DNA from: Thalassia testudinum
Lineage: Eukaryota; Streptophyta; Magnoliopsida; Alismatales; Hydrocharitaceae
Assembly: GCA_037157565.1 (NCBI GenBank)
Contig: JAZHRO010000036.1
Coordinates: 130,084,001 to 130,148,000, forward strand
Reading direction: 5' to 3'
DNA: 64,000 nt
Shown here piece after piece: positions 10,086 through 20,639 of this stretch (position 1 is the first letter of the stretch; each line of letters opens with the position of its first letter). The notes under the pieces are model-generated. The model made no database searches and had not been told where the DNA came from. It saw only the letters and a program-made list of their open reading frames with translations. Both the position numbers and the translations under genes were made by a program.

Positions 10086-10438
10086 TCAAATTAGGCACGG
10101 GCGAGCGAGCGCGAGGAGCTTCGGATCGTCATCGAACGGCTGTGCGTACCCGATAGCGCTCACGCGCTATTAGACGCGCGGCAAAGATGTGGCATCGCAC
10201 GCGATGGGGCACGCAGAGGAGGCGGGTGGAGGCGCGATCTACGCCGTTCGATCTCACGAACGGAGGGCTGAGATCAGCTGGACGTGCGTGTGCGTTACAC
10301 GCGAGGAGGTGAGCAGGCGAGCGTGCGTCGCCCACTACACCTACGTTTGGACCTTTAGCGACGGTTTATCCATCACTAAAGGTCCTGAATTAATGTTTTT
10401 CAAATTGGAATGACCAAAATGCCCCCACTCCTTGCAAC

Positions 10439-10447
10439 TATAAAGGG
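10439..10447 (+). promoter_or_regulatory. TATA box, Ath4 5' LTR
   Basis: TATAAAGGG is at the position of TATAAAAGG in the sister LTRs. Confidence 0.65.
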
Positions 10448-11130
10448 AGACCCCCTCCATATGAAATTCTCATCCCTTCCTTTCTCTTCTCTCCCTCTCC
10501 AAAGCTCAAGAGAAGCTTGTCCCACACCCGGGATGCTTCTCACGAGATAAAGTCACTTTTCATCCCCCTTTCGGAAGCGGATCCCACGACGACGATGACG
10601 TGCTGGTCCATTCCCGTTCTTCCTACTTCACCCTCCTTCATCCTGCTTCGTCCTCCTTCATCCAGACGTCGTCCCATCCGGCTCGTCCTCCAAGCGACCG
10701 TCGAGGAGGATATTTCTCTCTCCATTCTTTTGATACTTTCTAGAGTAGATTTACTGCTTTCTAGTGTAATCGTTTTCTTCTTTCTAGTCATAATGTTTAG
10801 TGAAACAAACAATCTTTTTAATGATGAATTCCCCGTTCATTCTACATCTCGTTTTGGTTTCTGTTTATAATATTCTCTCTCTCTCTCTTACTCTCTCTCT
10901 CTCTCTTCTATTTATTGTAAATAGTTCGATAGTTCTAATCAGTTAATTTACTTCGTGACAAATAAAACAAACGTGAATTTTTTTAAATCAAACGTCTGCT
11001 TCCCTGTGTTCGACCCAGGATTTTCATTCCGGTATAAATTTTATTTGTTGAACACGAGTTCTCTTTCAAACTACGACAGGTTTTTCAAAAACCAAACACG
11101 TTAGCGTAGCAACCCGTACGTTCAACATTT

Positions 11131-11148
11131 TGGCACCATTGTCGGGGA
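11131..11148 (+). promoter_or_regulatory. Ath4 primer-binding site (tRNA-Asp type)
   Basis: TGGCACCATTGTCGGGGA starts 3 bp after the LTR. It differs from the plant tRNA-Asp 3'-end complement only by G-to-A or C-to-T changes at three positions. Confidence 0.85.
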
Positions 11149-11654
11149 GGCGACGCTGTTTGATTTTTTCTTCACGTTTTTACAACTTACAAATCATTTA
11201 CCTCACTTCTCTCCTTTCTTATTGTGATTGCAGGTACTCTTTCAAGACAAGCAAAAGTGGTAGATTGGAGTAAAGTGCTGTGGAATGTTCTGTAAGTTAC
11301 CCCCACCTCCCACCCATTAGATTTCATTTCACCACATAATAACACAAACATCAATCAATCTAGGTGTTCTTTAAACTCTAAGGTTAGATTGTTTGTTGTT
11401 TGACACCCACACTCGCCCCAACCCCCACATTAAAAAAAAAATTAAAAAAAAAATCTCACAGAGGTACACAACCTCATCTGATTTTCAAACTCAACTGATA
11501 AACCGACCTTTGGAGCTGGTACACACATCCAAACACATAATTGAGTAGAAATTAGATTAGGCAATCACTTGTGTGCCTAATTAAGTGGTGCAATAGGCCA
11601 ATTATTTGAGTTGATTGGTGAAAGACGTCGGAGCGGCACCGGGTTTGAGGGTTT
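11149..11654 (+). other. Ath4 leader, left part
   Basis: This is non-coding sequence between PBS and sLTR-a. It includes a run of short A tracts near 11431-11453. I see no further structure. Confidence 0.6.
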
Positions 11655-13428
11655 TGTTATAACGTTGTAGTAAAGCCGGTTATTACCAACATTTCAAATA
11701 TAAATTTTTTACTCGGAAAATGAAAGAGTTCCCGAGGTCGAACTCAGGGAGCAAGTCGTATTCTAGAGATATACATGTTTCTTTTACAAAATAAAGAGAG
11801 AGGGAAAGAATTTGTTGTGATGTTCTTCTTTCTTTCTCTTTCTTCAGATCTCCTTCTTCTTCTTCCTTGGTTTCTGCTATGGTGATAATCTTCTTCTGCA
11901 ATGGTGATGCTCTTCTTCTTCCTGCTGTTCCTGCATTGGTGATGTTTTTCTTTCTTCAGAGCTCCTTGTTCTTCTTCTTTGGTTTTCTGCCTTGACCTCT
12001 CTTCTTCTTCTTCTGCAATCGTGGTGCTTCTGCCTTCGGCTACTAAGTCTCCCTTCCTTCTTCTTCAGCCTGCCTTCTGTGTTGCTCTGGCTGCTGACTT
12101 TCCGTCGTCTGGCCCGGTGCTTCGACGACTTAACTGAGCATTTGCTACAGTGCAGCTCCTTCTTCTTCGCCTGCACTTCTTCTTCCGCGGGTCTTCTTCT
12201 TCTTCTTTGGCCTGCACACTTCAGAGTTTTTTCGTCAAGAGGCAAAACCTACTCTACCCTCCCCCCCCCGCGTCTCTCTTTCTCTCTGAAACCACTCTTG
12301 GGACAGCTCTCCCAGAGCTACCGGGTAATCGGGTTCGGGTCAGGCCCACCGGCGTGCGGTGGTGGGCGAGGAGTGCAGGTCGGTCTAATCGGGTCGGGCC
12401 AGGTCCGCGGAGCGTGGTCACGGACGAGGCCGGGTCGGGTGAGAGGGACCTCACCCCGTGGTCAGGAGGCAGACAGCATAAGGCACTTTTTGCCTTTATG
12501 CGTCCGCGCGCCTCCGAGAAGTTCCGAGGTGGGACTAAATGTCCCACCCCAATTGAGCGCGCGTCGCGGATGGAGCAGTGGGCGATCGTGGCTTCCCGCG
12601 CGGCCTTCGCCCCATCTGTGAACCTGGGACGTTTCGCGGAGAGTCCCTGCGCAACCTGGGAGTCAAACCTGGGCGAAGGCGTGCCTGCAACTGCAGGTGA
12701 AGCAGCTCTGCCTGCGCAGTAATGGCGACGGCGGGCGAGTCACCTGGTCACAGAAGAACGGCCTCTCGGCCAAATCAGACAGGCGGGGGACCTTCGCCGT
12801 GGCACGGCGAAGGTGGTCAGGGGGTCTGCAGGGGGCGTGATGGAGCCAACAGGTCGTCCTAGGTCAAACTGTGAGCGAAGAAGTGGGTGTGTTCGGTGGA
12901 TCTGCAGAGGGTGTTTGGTGGGAAGTGGAGGGGCGGAAGAGGATCAGGGTGAGGAGGCGGAGGTTCTGCGGTGGTCGGCGAGCCGTGTGGGTCGCTGAGG
13001 TGATGGGAGCGGCTCGCCGGAGGGTGGTCGGAGGCGAAGAGGGTGAGGGTGAACAGGGTCGGTAGAGGGCTTAATTGACTAAATTGAAAGCGGGGAAAGA
13101 AAGAGGAGGAGAAGGGGAGTAACTCTAGCTTACTTGCAGGGACGAAGGGGGAGGAACAGGGCGACAGTCGTATCGACTGTCGCCGGAGAAGACGATGCTC
13201 AGGGAGAGGGGCGGCGGCGAGCAGAGAGCCGGAGAGGCGCCAGCTGGGTGCGGCGTGGCGCGGGAAGAGCAGGGGAGGAAGTCTCTGCTGCTGGTATTGC
13301 GGCAGAGCGAAGAGGTGGAGGGGGAGGAAGCCGCCAGAGCTGGTGAGCGTCTGCCGGAGAAAGAAGAGAAGGAAGTTGGGGATTTCTCCGTCAGATCCAA
13401 GCTGCCCTGGAGGGTGGTCGGAGGTGGG

Positions 13429-13436
13429 TATTTATA
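13429..13436 (-). promoter_or_regulatory. TATA box, sLTR-a
   Basis: Minus-strand TATAAATACCC, with a long palindrome about 70 bp upstream. Confidence 0.6.
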
Positions 13437-13506
13437 GGGATGAAACAGGGAGGAAGGCGGAGGGAGACGACGTGTCTCCCTCGCCGGAGAATGGTCGGAA
13501 CACGAA

Positions 13507-13542
13507 CCCATACCGTCCGTGCGTTCGCACGGCCGGTATGGG
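13507..13542. repeat. 17-bp-arm palindrome upstream of the sLTR-a TATA box
   Basis: Arms 13507-13523 and 13526-13542 are separated by TT and pair at 16 of 17 positions (one T/G difference at arm position 10). Confidence 0.85.
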
Positions 13543-14361
13543 GGGGCTACAATGACCAGGGGGTGCTCCTGCGACGGCTGACGACGCAGGGCACCCCCGG
13601 TTTACTTGCCAGGTCCCCTACCTCACCCTGCGCGGCGCCATGCTCCGCGCAAGGTCGCCGGAGCATGGTGCTGGCAGGGTTTTGCAGGAGGGACCTGATT
13701 GCAAAGAACGAAGGAGAGTTAGGGGCTAAAATGCGAGGGTTCAAAAGTTGAGGGCCAAAGAGTAAATATATGAGGACCAAAGTGTAAAGTCGGTCAAGGA
13801 GGTTTCTTCTTAGGCTCAAGTTTTTATACATGACTAATTAGAACCTAAGGAATCTGATGGTGAATTTCATTTTCATATTAAACCTTGTTTGACCGGTCAA
13901 TTTGCGTAAAGACCCAAATTAAGTTATTAATTGGGCATGGTTCTCAATGTAGGTCAAAATGGGTTCTAAAGGCCAAATTGAAGGTTCTAAACCCTAGAGA
14001 TTATTTTTCTATGAATTTTAGAGGGTTTATTCTATTTTTACTTTGCCTCGAACCTTGTGAATTGAAGTGGGTTGTTTTAGGGTTACAGATTATCATTTGG
14101 TTCCTTGGAAGTGCTGTAGCCCTTGCTAGATCATCTCATCCCACTTTTATTCTTATTAAGCTGTTTTGACCTGTGTTTGGGCCCAGAATTACCCTGTATG
14201 CAGATTATACTGGTAAAATTGCACTTTTACCCCTTATGGCTGGTTTTCTTCTCAAACTCAGAATTCTCTGAGTTAAGCCTTTCCTTGAGATATGTAGGAG
14301 CTTTTATCCTTTGTATTGGGTCAAAATGAGCTAGTTATGGCTCATGATGAGGTTCTCATCA

Positions 14362-15054
14362 ATTGGGCCGCACCATTTCAATTAAAATTAACTCATCAAG
14401 TAGCTGCCACTTAGGTTCAACTATTAGGGATTTACCAAGCACTCCACATTATTTTAAGTTTTAAAGGAAAACATCTTCACCTGTGCTTTCAAAACCTGGT
14501 GTGTCAACAAAACTTGTTTGAAAACACCTAAAGTTGAATCCTAAAAGCTACTAAGCAAGATTTGAACCCTAAAATTCACCACATCAAAAATAATCTTGCT
14601 TGAAAACCACTGGTTGTGCATGCACACACAAATCAATCAATCATTAAGGGCACAACCCAGATAAAGGGCCCATCACATTCCAAAGCACATTCAAACCTAG
14701 CCCTAAATAAAATAGAGCAGACGTTGGCCTTAAGGATTTGACTCGCTCTTCAGAGCCCAGAACGAGATTATTTTCGATTAGTCTATTTCTACTATTCAAT
14801 TTGATGTCTAGCTAGGGGAGCAGAATCAAATGATCGTGGCTGGGGGGTACACTAGGAACCGGAGGTGCAAGCTGAAGGAAGAACCTTCTTCCTAGTCCCT
14901 CCTTCTAACTGGTTGGATTGAACAGACAAAAGTAGATCAAATCGTTCCTTTATCTCAACACAGGTTTTGGGAGTCTGTAGGTCTTTAGGCTAACCCACTT
15001 AAGGACAGGTTTGATTGTTTATATTGCGGAGCACCTTTCTTCCTCCCATCTCTC
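14362..15054 (+). other. Ath4 internal region, right of sLTR-a
   Basis: AT-rich leader-type sequence without an ORF. It carries CCACTTAAGG and GGAGCACC boxes near 14995-15035, just before the short ORF. Confidence 0.55.
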
Positions 15055-15342
15055 ATGAATCTTTCCACATATTACATGCATTCCCACTCTTTCCCTCCTG
15101 TTTTGAATTATCCTCAACATGATGATTATTCCGACTTGTACTGTAATCAACCATCAGTTAGTTGGGATAACTCGGATTGGGGATACAGTTCCGGTCCTCT
15201 GTGTTTAGGGTCTAACCCTGAACACTATGATTGTGATTTCTATCCTTCTCAGAGCCACATCGATTATAGATCGTCACCCTTTCATGAACAACCTAATACG
15301 ATCTACAACCAAGAAAGATATACCGATCCTTACCCATCCTAA
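15055..15342 (+). pseudogene. Truncated ORF of Ath4, Tyr/Ser/Asp-rich, unknown
   Basis: An ATG opens 95 codons rich in Y, S, D, P and H, with repeated short motifs such as SDLY, SDWGY, YDCDFY and YTDPY. I do not recognise a domain. It is cut by the deletion that joined it to the middle of the 3' LTR: the stop TAA at 15340-15342 is already LTR sequence. Its place, first after the leader, is where gag would start. The composition suggests a non-autonomous-element ORF comparable in kind, not in sequence, to that of Ath6. Whether it was ever translated is unknown. Confidence 0.4.
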
Positions 15343-16087
15343 AGGTCCTGAATTAATTTTTTCAAATTGGAATGACCAAAATGCCCCCACTCCTTGCAAC
15401 TATAAAAGGAGACCCCCTCCATATGAAATTCTCATCCCTTCCTTCTCTTCTCTCCCTCTCCAAAGCTCAAGAGAAGCTTGTCCCACACCCGGGATGCTTC
15501 TCATGAGATAAAGTCAATTTTTCATCCCCCTTTCGGAAGTGGATCCCACGACGACGACGATGTGCTGGTCCATTCCCATTCTTCCTGCTTCTCCCTCCTT
15601 CGTCTTGCTTCGTCCTCCTTCATCCAGACATCGTCCCATCTGGCTCGTCCTCCAAGCGACCGTCGAGGAGGATATTTCTCTCTCCATTCTTTTGATGCTT
15701 TCTAGAGTAGATTTACTGCTTTCTAGTGTAATCGTTTTCTTCTTTCTAATCATAATGTTTAGTGAAACAAACAATCTTTTTAATGATGAATTCCCTGTTC
15801 ATTCTACATCTCATTTTGATTTCTGTTTGTAATATTCTCTCTCTCTTACTCTCTCTCTCTTCTATTTATTGTAAATAGTTAGACAGTTCTAATCAATTAA
15901 TTTACTTCGTGACAAATAAAACAAACGCAAATTTTTTTAAATCAAACGTTCTCCTCCCTATGTTCGACCCGGGATTTTCATTCCGGTATAAATTTTATTT
16001 GTTGAACACGAGTTTTTCGCTTTCAAACTACAACGACAGGTTTTTCAAAAATCAAACACGTTAGCGTAGCAACCTGTATGTTCAACA
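15340..16087 (+). repeat. Ath4 3' LTR, 5'-truncated
   Basis: Starting at TAAAGGTCCTGAATT it is colinear with 10377-11127. The first 965 bp of U3 are missing, including the terminal palindrome. The junction context is TACCCATCC|TAAAGG against TATCCATCAC|TAAAGG in the intact LTR. TATAAAAGG is at 15401-15409. It ends TTCAACA and is followed by gttac. Confidence 0.9.
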
Positions 16088-16100
16088 GTTACCTCCCATC
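16088..16100 (-). promoter_or_regulatory. Ath1 post-pol hairpin, right half (left half 9401-9411)
   Basis: With Ath4 removed, the minus strand reads GATGGG AGGTAA CCCATC: 6-bp arms around a 6-nt loop just after pol. Ath7 (51281-51300) and Ath6 (41631-41650) have the same loop or its C variant with other stem bases. Confidence 0.75.
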
Positions 16101-16141
16101 TAGTGCTATCTTTTATGCCATTCAGTCGGTCGTGAAGTGCA

Positions 16142-17454
16142 TCAGTGATCATTAGTGGGTAAGTCGATTAGATTAAGTGTGTTAGAAGGAAGATTTGGAA
16201 TATTATCAAGATAGGGCTTTAAACGCTGGTTGTTGACTTGAAAAGTATTGTTTGTCTTCGGATCGAAGAGATCAACAGTGTCATAAGGATATGTTTTGAG
16301 GACAATAAAGGGTTGGTCCACTTGGATTTTAATTTTCCAGGAAAAATTATGTAATCTTGCATCAAAAAGCCAAACACATTTATTGACGTCAAAATACTTT
16401 TGAACGATATATTTATCATAAAACTTCTTTGTTCGGTATTTATAAATCCACGCGTTTTCATAAGAAAAATTACGTAATTCTTCCAATGCAGTTAATTATA
16501 GTTTCCTGTGGGTACCAGCTTCAGAAAAATCCATATTTAATTATTTTATTGCTGAGAAAGCCCTGTGTTCGAGTTCTACTGGAAGATGGCATGCCTTTCC
16601 AAAAATCAGATGGAAAGGAGACATGCATTGTGGGGTTTTGAAAGTGGTACGGTAGGCCCATAAAGCATCATCCAATTTATTGGACCAGTCTTTACAATCA
16701 GGCCTAACCGTCTTTTGTATAATATTTTTTATCTCCCGGTTAGAAACTTCCACTTGGCCATTGGTTTGGGGGTGGTAAGAAGTGGAAATTTTATGATTAG
16801 CCCCATATTTAGAAAGGAGATGGAATTGGGAGAGAGTGAAATGTGATCCCATCACTGATGATGGCCTTGGGAATGCCGAATCTCGAAAAAATGTTTTTCT
16901 TGATAAATTCGACAACCACTTTGTGATCATTGGTGGATGTGGGTATTACTTCTATCCATTTTGATACATAGTCGACTATGACTAGTATGTACAAATACCC
17001 ACAAGAGTTGATGAACGGTTCCATGAAGTCGATGCCCCATACATCAAAAATTTCAGCCTCTAAGATGGGATTAAGGGGCATCATATCTTTCTGAGTCATG
17101 TTGCTGATGCTCTGGCAACGCATACAGGACCGAACAAAGGTATGAGCATCTTTGTGCATGCTGGGCCAAAAGAATCCAGAATTAAGGACCTTAGCTACAG
17201 TTTTCTTGCCCGAGAAATGTTCGCCACAGGCCATTGAGTGACAATGTGTCAAAATATTATGAATTTTTGAATCAAGGACATATCGTCTAATGACCTGATC
17301 GGGACAAATACGGAAAAGATCAGGCTCGTCACAAAAATAATATTTAATGTCACGGAAAAGAACTTATCCCTTTTGGATTTTGGCCAATCAGAGGGGATTT
17401 GTTCTGTTGCTAGGTAGTTTGCAATAGGTGCAAACCAAGGGAGGGTATTGGTAG
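16142..17454 (-). pseudogene. pol: Ath1 pol: integrase (decayed)
   Basis: This is the integrase end of pol. The minus strand gives the H-H-C-C zinc-binding region (HCHSMACGEHF ... CMRCQ, about 17100-17250). The catalytic core follows, with the first Asp in VIVDYVSKW, the second in IISDG and the Glu in [12 protein letters not shown]. The C-terminal part (16142-16486) has the basic, GPY/F-like region in degraded form. A frameshift near 16860, directly after IISDG, and stops in the 17253-17454 and 16487-16541 stretches break the frame. Integrase inserts the element DNA into chromatin. In Ath1 the gene runs into the post-pol hairpin, which Ath4 interrupts. Confidence 0.88.
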
Positions 17455-18147
17455 CTAAGATAGTTTCATCAGGGAATTTACCAGGGGGGTCAACATGTCA
17501 TTCATCATAAGATGAGAGAGATGATCGACCACTACATTTTGCGAGCTCACCTTATCCTTGATTTCCGGGTCAAATTCTTGGAGCAATAGGATCCAACGGA
17601 TAAGGTGGGGTTTTGCATCCTTCTTGTTCAGTAGATATTTAGATGCTGAGTGGTCAGAATATACTGTGACATGTGACCCCAACAGATAAGAGTGAAAATT
17701 TTCTAAGGCAAAGACAATGGTAAGAAGTTCTTTTTCAGTAATTGTGTAATTTTGTTGTGCATCATCAAGTTTTTTGTTGGCATAGTAGATCACAACGGGC
17801 TTCTTGTCAATTCTTTGCCCTAGAACGGCCCCCAAGGTGAAATCAAAGGCATCAGTCATTAGTTCAAAGGGACAATTCCAATTAGGTCCCTGTAAAATGG
17901 GTGCCTCTATGATAGTTTTCTTCAACTGATTAAAACTCTCCAGGCATTGGGCATTGAAGTCAAAAGGCTAGTCTTCGGTAAGTAAATGACTTAACTGCTA
18001 GGAGATTTGGGAAAAAATTTTAATGAAACGGCGGTAGAAGCCCACATGCCCCAAAAGAGATCTTATCTGTTTTATAGAAGTGGGTGGTGGGAGCTTACAG
18101 ATAACATCGATTTTAGCTCGATCTACCACAATTTGTTTTTTGGAAAT
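17455..18147 (-). pseudogene. pol: Ath1 pol: RT thumb/connection and RNase H (decayed), 3' piece of split gene
   Basis: After Ath5 the RT frame resumes at 18147 with the thumb region (KLPPPTS and GFYRRFIK-like peptides in broken frames). RNase H follows at 17455-17925: a DAFDFTLGAVLGQR start (first acidic residue), the YTITEKELLTIVFALE segment with catalytic Glu, YSDHSASKYLL with catalytic Asp, and VVDHLSHL near the end. These are the conserved RNase H blocks of Athila elements. RNase H degrades the RNA strand and spares the polypurine tracts. Stops and frameshifts occur near 17940-18000. Confidence 0.88.
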
Positions 18148-19672
18148 TGATGTATCGATTTTCGCTTAAGGAAATATGTCATCAAAGTAAAGAAACGAGT
18201 GATGGAAAATCAATCATCAACAATTAAGATAAAACCACTCACAGAAGAGCGAGTTGTTTCCATTTGGAGGCAAGGGGCCTAACAGAACTTGCTAGACTCT
18301 CCCACAAAAGTTCACAATTAAAATTTGCAAAGAATCAACACCAAAACCTCTTTCAAATGAGACTTATTGCATTCATATGTGATGATAAGGCATTTAAGTA
18401 AAGTAGGGAGATCTTCTTCACAAAAATCTAGCAATATAAAAATCAAATCCAAAATCTTGTTTTATTTAGCAATGGACTGGAATGTAATAAGTAATGCACC
18501 ATTTACTATAGAGAAATAGGGGACTTTCTCCCTTGGCTCACTCAAGGAGAAGAGGCCGCGGATGGCGTGGCTTGTCGGAGGAGTAGGGACGACGGAGAGG
18601 AATGCTCCAGTGGAGGAACGGTGGCGTACAGTGGTTGAAGATGCCACCAGTGACGAGGAATGTCAGCTGCGGTGGCGGAAGCTTGTCGGCACATGGGTGA
18701 TGTCGGGGGCAGTTCTAAGGGCGTGGCTACCCCTGTGGGGTCAAGGTGAGTTCGTTGGTGTCGAAGGGACGAGGCTTCGAGGTTGGAAGTAACGATTGCG
18801 AGGAGGAGGATCGGTGGTGGCTTTGGGTTCTTCTCTATTGGAGAAGAAGATGAAGAAGGCCGGCTTGCTGGGTTACTGCGTGCGGTGGGTGGTGCAGATG
18901 GCGCATGCAAGGGAGAGAGGACGGCACGTGAGGGCTATGGTGGCGTGCGCGTATTGGGGATGGCATAACCATGCGTCTGTGGTGCACACGCAGTGAGGAT
19001 GGCTGATGGTTGCATGACGAGGGCACGACGATGGTCTTCAGGCGTCCTGGAAGATTCCCAGATGACTTAACTGAATGAGAGGCCTACGGTTGAAGGTTCT
19101 GGTAGTGGCTTGTTGTGGCGGTCAGGGGCGCAGTCGTGGAGGCTCGTGGTGGTGAAGTTGGGTTCTATTCAAGTCACGGTGCAAGCGATCTCCACAGTGC
19201 CCTCCTGTTTCCATGGTGGACTTCCTTCCTCCAGGCGATCCCAAGAAGAAGATGGACTCCGCTCCTCGTGCGTGGGCATCTTCTTTTATAGATGTTCCCT
19301 GACTCTCATTTGGTTTATTCCGTGTGAGATCTCCTCCAACGACTTTGGCGTTGAGTCGTTGCCAACGGCCGACTGATTTGAGTTGGCTGTTAGTTTAGGC
19401 CAGCGAGGATTAGCTTCCCATTAGTGGTGAAGAGGCAGTCAAGTTGTTGTGAACTGTAGGAAGGAAAAAAAGGAAAAATTAGGTTATTTATAACAATAAT
19501 TTAAAATAATGTATGAAATGTACATCACTATAATGTAATGTATGAAATATGCATGCAAACTCTTTTTATAAACAAATCTATTTATATATTAAAGTATGCT
19601 ATGTACATGCAAATATTAATCTAGTTACTAGGCATTTAAGTATTTAATTAATCCACAAATGTGGTCCCATCA
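18148..19672 (-). repeat. Ath5 3' LTR
   Basis: On the minus strand it runs from TGATGGGACCACATTTGTGG at 19672 to CGATACATCA at 18148, 1525 bp. CCACA/TGTGG arms lie eight bases in from the edge. TATAAATAACC (minus) is at 19482-19492. The 18540-19390 part is GC-rich. Confidence 0.93.
19482..19492 (-). promoter_or_regulatory. TATA box, Ath5 3' LTR
   Basis: Minus-strand TATAAATAACC. The same box is at 31121-31131 in the 5' LTR. Confidence 0.6.
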
Positions 19673-19699
19673 AATGCCCTCACGCCTAGTTTTTGCTAG
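19673..19699 (-). promoter_or_regulatory. Ath5 3' polypurine tract
   Basis: Minus-strand GAACTAGCAAAAA then CTAGGCGTGAGGGCATT abuts the LTR. It is a decayed copy of the GGACTAGCAAAAG plus TTAGGCATGGGGG box. Confidence 0.7.
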
Positions 19700-20639
19700 T
19701 TCCAAGCAAAAGTCAAAAACAATAGACGTAACCAAAAGATTTCTTCTTTTTGTATTCCAAAAATTTAGAGATCCAGACAAATGTGAAGTAATAGTAGCCT
19801 AGGTAACGAATCCAAGTGAAAAGCCAACTTACATTTGAAGTTCGTACTTCACCCTTGATACAATTCTATCAGGATATGCAACTACTTCCCTCGGGGATAA
19901 AGCAAAAAATAACCTATAATTTGACCTTGGCTTTTTGGCTTAGGTAGGAGATACTGAGTTGAATGGATTTATATTTGGTGGTTCACACTCATCTGGTGCT
20001 ACATGTATTCTAATACTGCAGACTCTAAATCTCTAGACTATCAAATGAGTCAACCCAGAGAGAGGCTAAAAACTGTGCTCTCTTTGCATTCCCTTGCACT
20101 TACTCTCTCTTTTCTTTCCGCTCTTTTTTTTTTTTTTGAGATCACATATCTTACTAGATTTTGTAACTATACTCCATGTTTGGTGGCCTCACATGGCATT
20201 CACACTTCAATTAAAGTTCTAATAATCCTACAACTAAGTCAGAAGTCCTTAGTCAGTATTCAGGCGATCAGAAATACTAAAAAGTAGGTATGGGTCATAT
20301 TTGGTGGATCGCAATGGGTGTATTTATTATTGTCTCAAAAACATTGACACATAATCAAAAATGACACGAAGATAAGACTATAAATTTGAACTCTTTTCTT
20401 TTTCTTTTTCACTCTCTCTTCTTTTTTTTTAATATAAATGTTTCTTTTTTTTTCTTTTCTTTTTTTCCCTTTTTTTGTGGCTTTTTTTTTTCAACTACTA
20501 ACACAAAATGACGCATACTTTTATTTATGAGGCATTATTAGGGATGATGATGGTTAAGAGGATATTATGTAGCTTATTTGGTGGAAGTGGCTACTCTCAG
20601 CACTGGAAAGGAATGAATAGGACAAGTGTATTTCTGACT

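Larger units (their letters stand above)
9412..11127 (+). repeat. Ath4 5' LTR
   Basis: It begins TGATGTAAACATGTTTACA and ends TTCAACA, 1716 bp. U3 diverges from Ath3 most in a CpG-rich block at about 9990-10340, which includes a tRNA-like stretch. TATAAAGGG is at 10439-10447 and a CT microsatellite at 10873-10908. Confidence 0.92.
11655..14361 (-). repeat. sLTR-a: solo LTR of an Ath7-like family inside Ath4
   Basis: On the minus strand it starts at 14361 with TGATGAG AAC CTCATCA and ends near 11655 with ATAACA. Body sequence parallels the Ath7 LTR (GGTCAAAATG...GCTAGTTATGG at the U3 edge; an ACTCGG plus GAACTCAGGGAG region near U5). TATAAATA (minus) is at 13429-13436, with a 17-bp palindrome just upstream at 13507-13542. 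The central 12000-13700 stretch is GC- and CpG-rich, so long ORFs there arise by composition. Flanks do not give a 5-bp duplication (ggttt left, attgg right), so one edge may have been lost. Confidence 0.7.
9412..16087 (+). mobile_element. Ath4: LTR retrotransposon with truncated 3' LTR, target duplication gttac
   Basis: A full 5' LTR (9412-11127), tRNA-Asp-type PBS and leader are followed by sLTR-a (11655-14361), more internal sequence, a short ORF and a 3' LTR lacking about its first 965 bp. The 5-bp flanks are identical: gttac at 9407-9411 and 16088-16092. Removing the element and one copy restores the Ath1 post-pol hairpin on the minus strand, which proves the target. Gag-pol is absent. 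The element shares its LTR family with Ath3. Confidence 0.92.

Noticed and set aside
11992..12722. Overlapping long ORFs (209 and 190 codons) in sLTR-a
   Set aside because: They run antisense to the LTR, overlap each other in different frames and reflect GC/CT-rich composition. No domain is visible.
18562..19376. ORFs in the GC-rich part of the Ath5 LTRs (also 30440-31051)
   Set aside because: They lie within LTR sequence, are broken differently in the two LTR copies, and read antisense to the element.
20121..20491. T-rich tracts as a retroposon poly(A) tail on the minus strand
   Set aside because: They are part of the Ath5 cassette; A-rich runs occur at the like place in Ath2, Ath3, Ath6 and Ath7. 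No target duplication or LINE/SINE body adjoins them.
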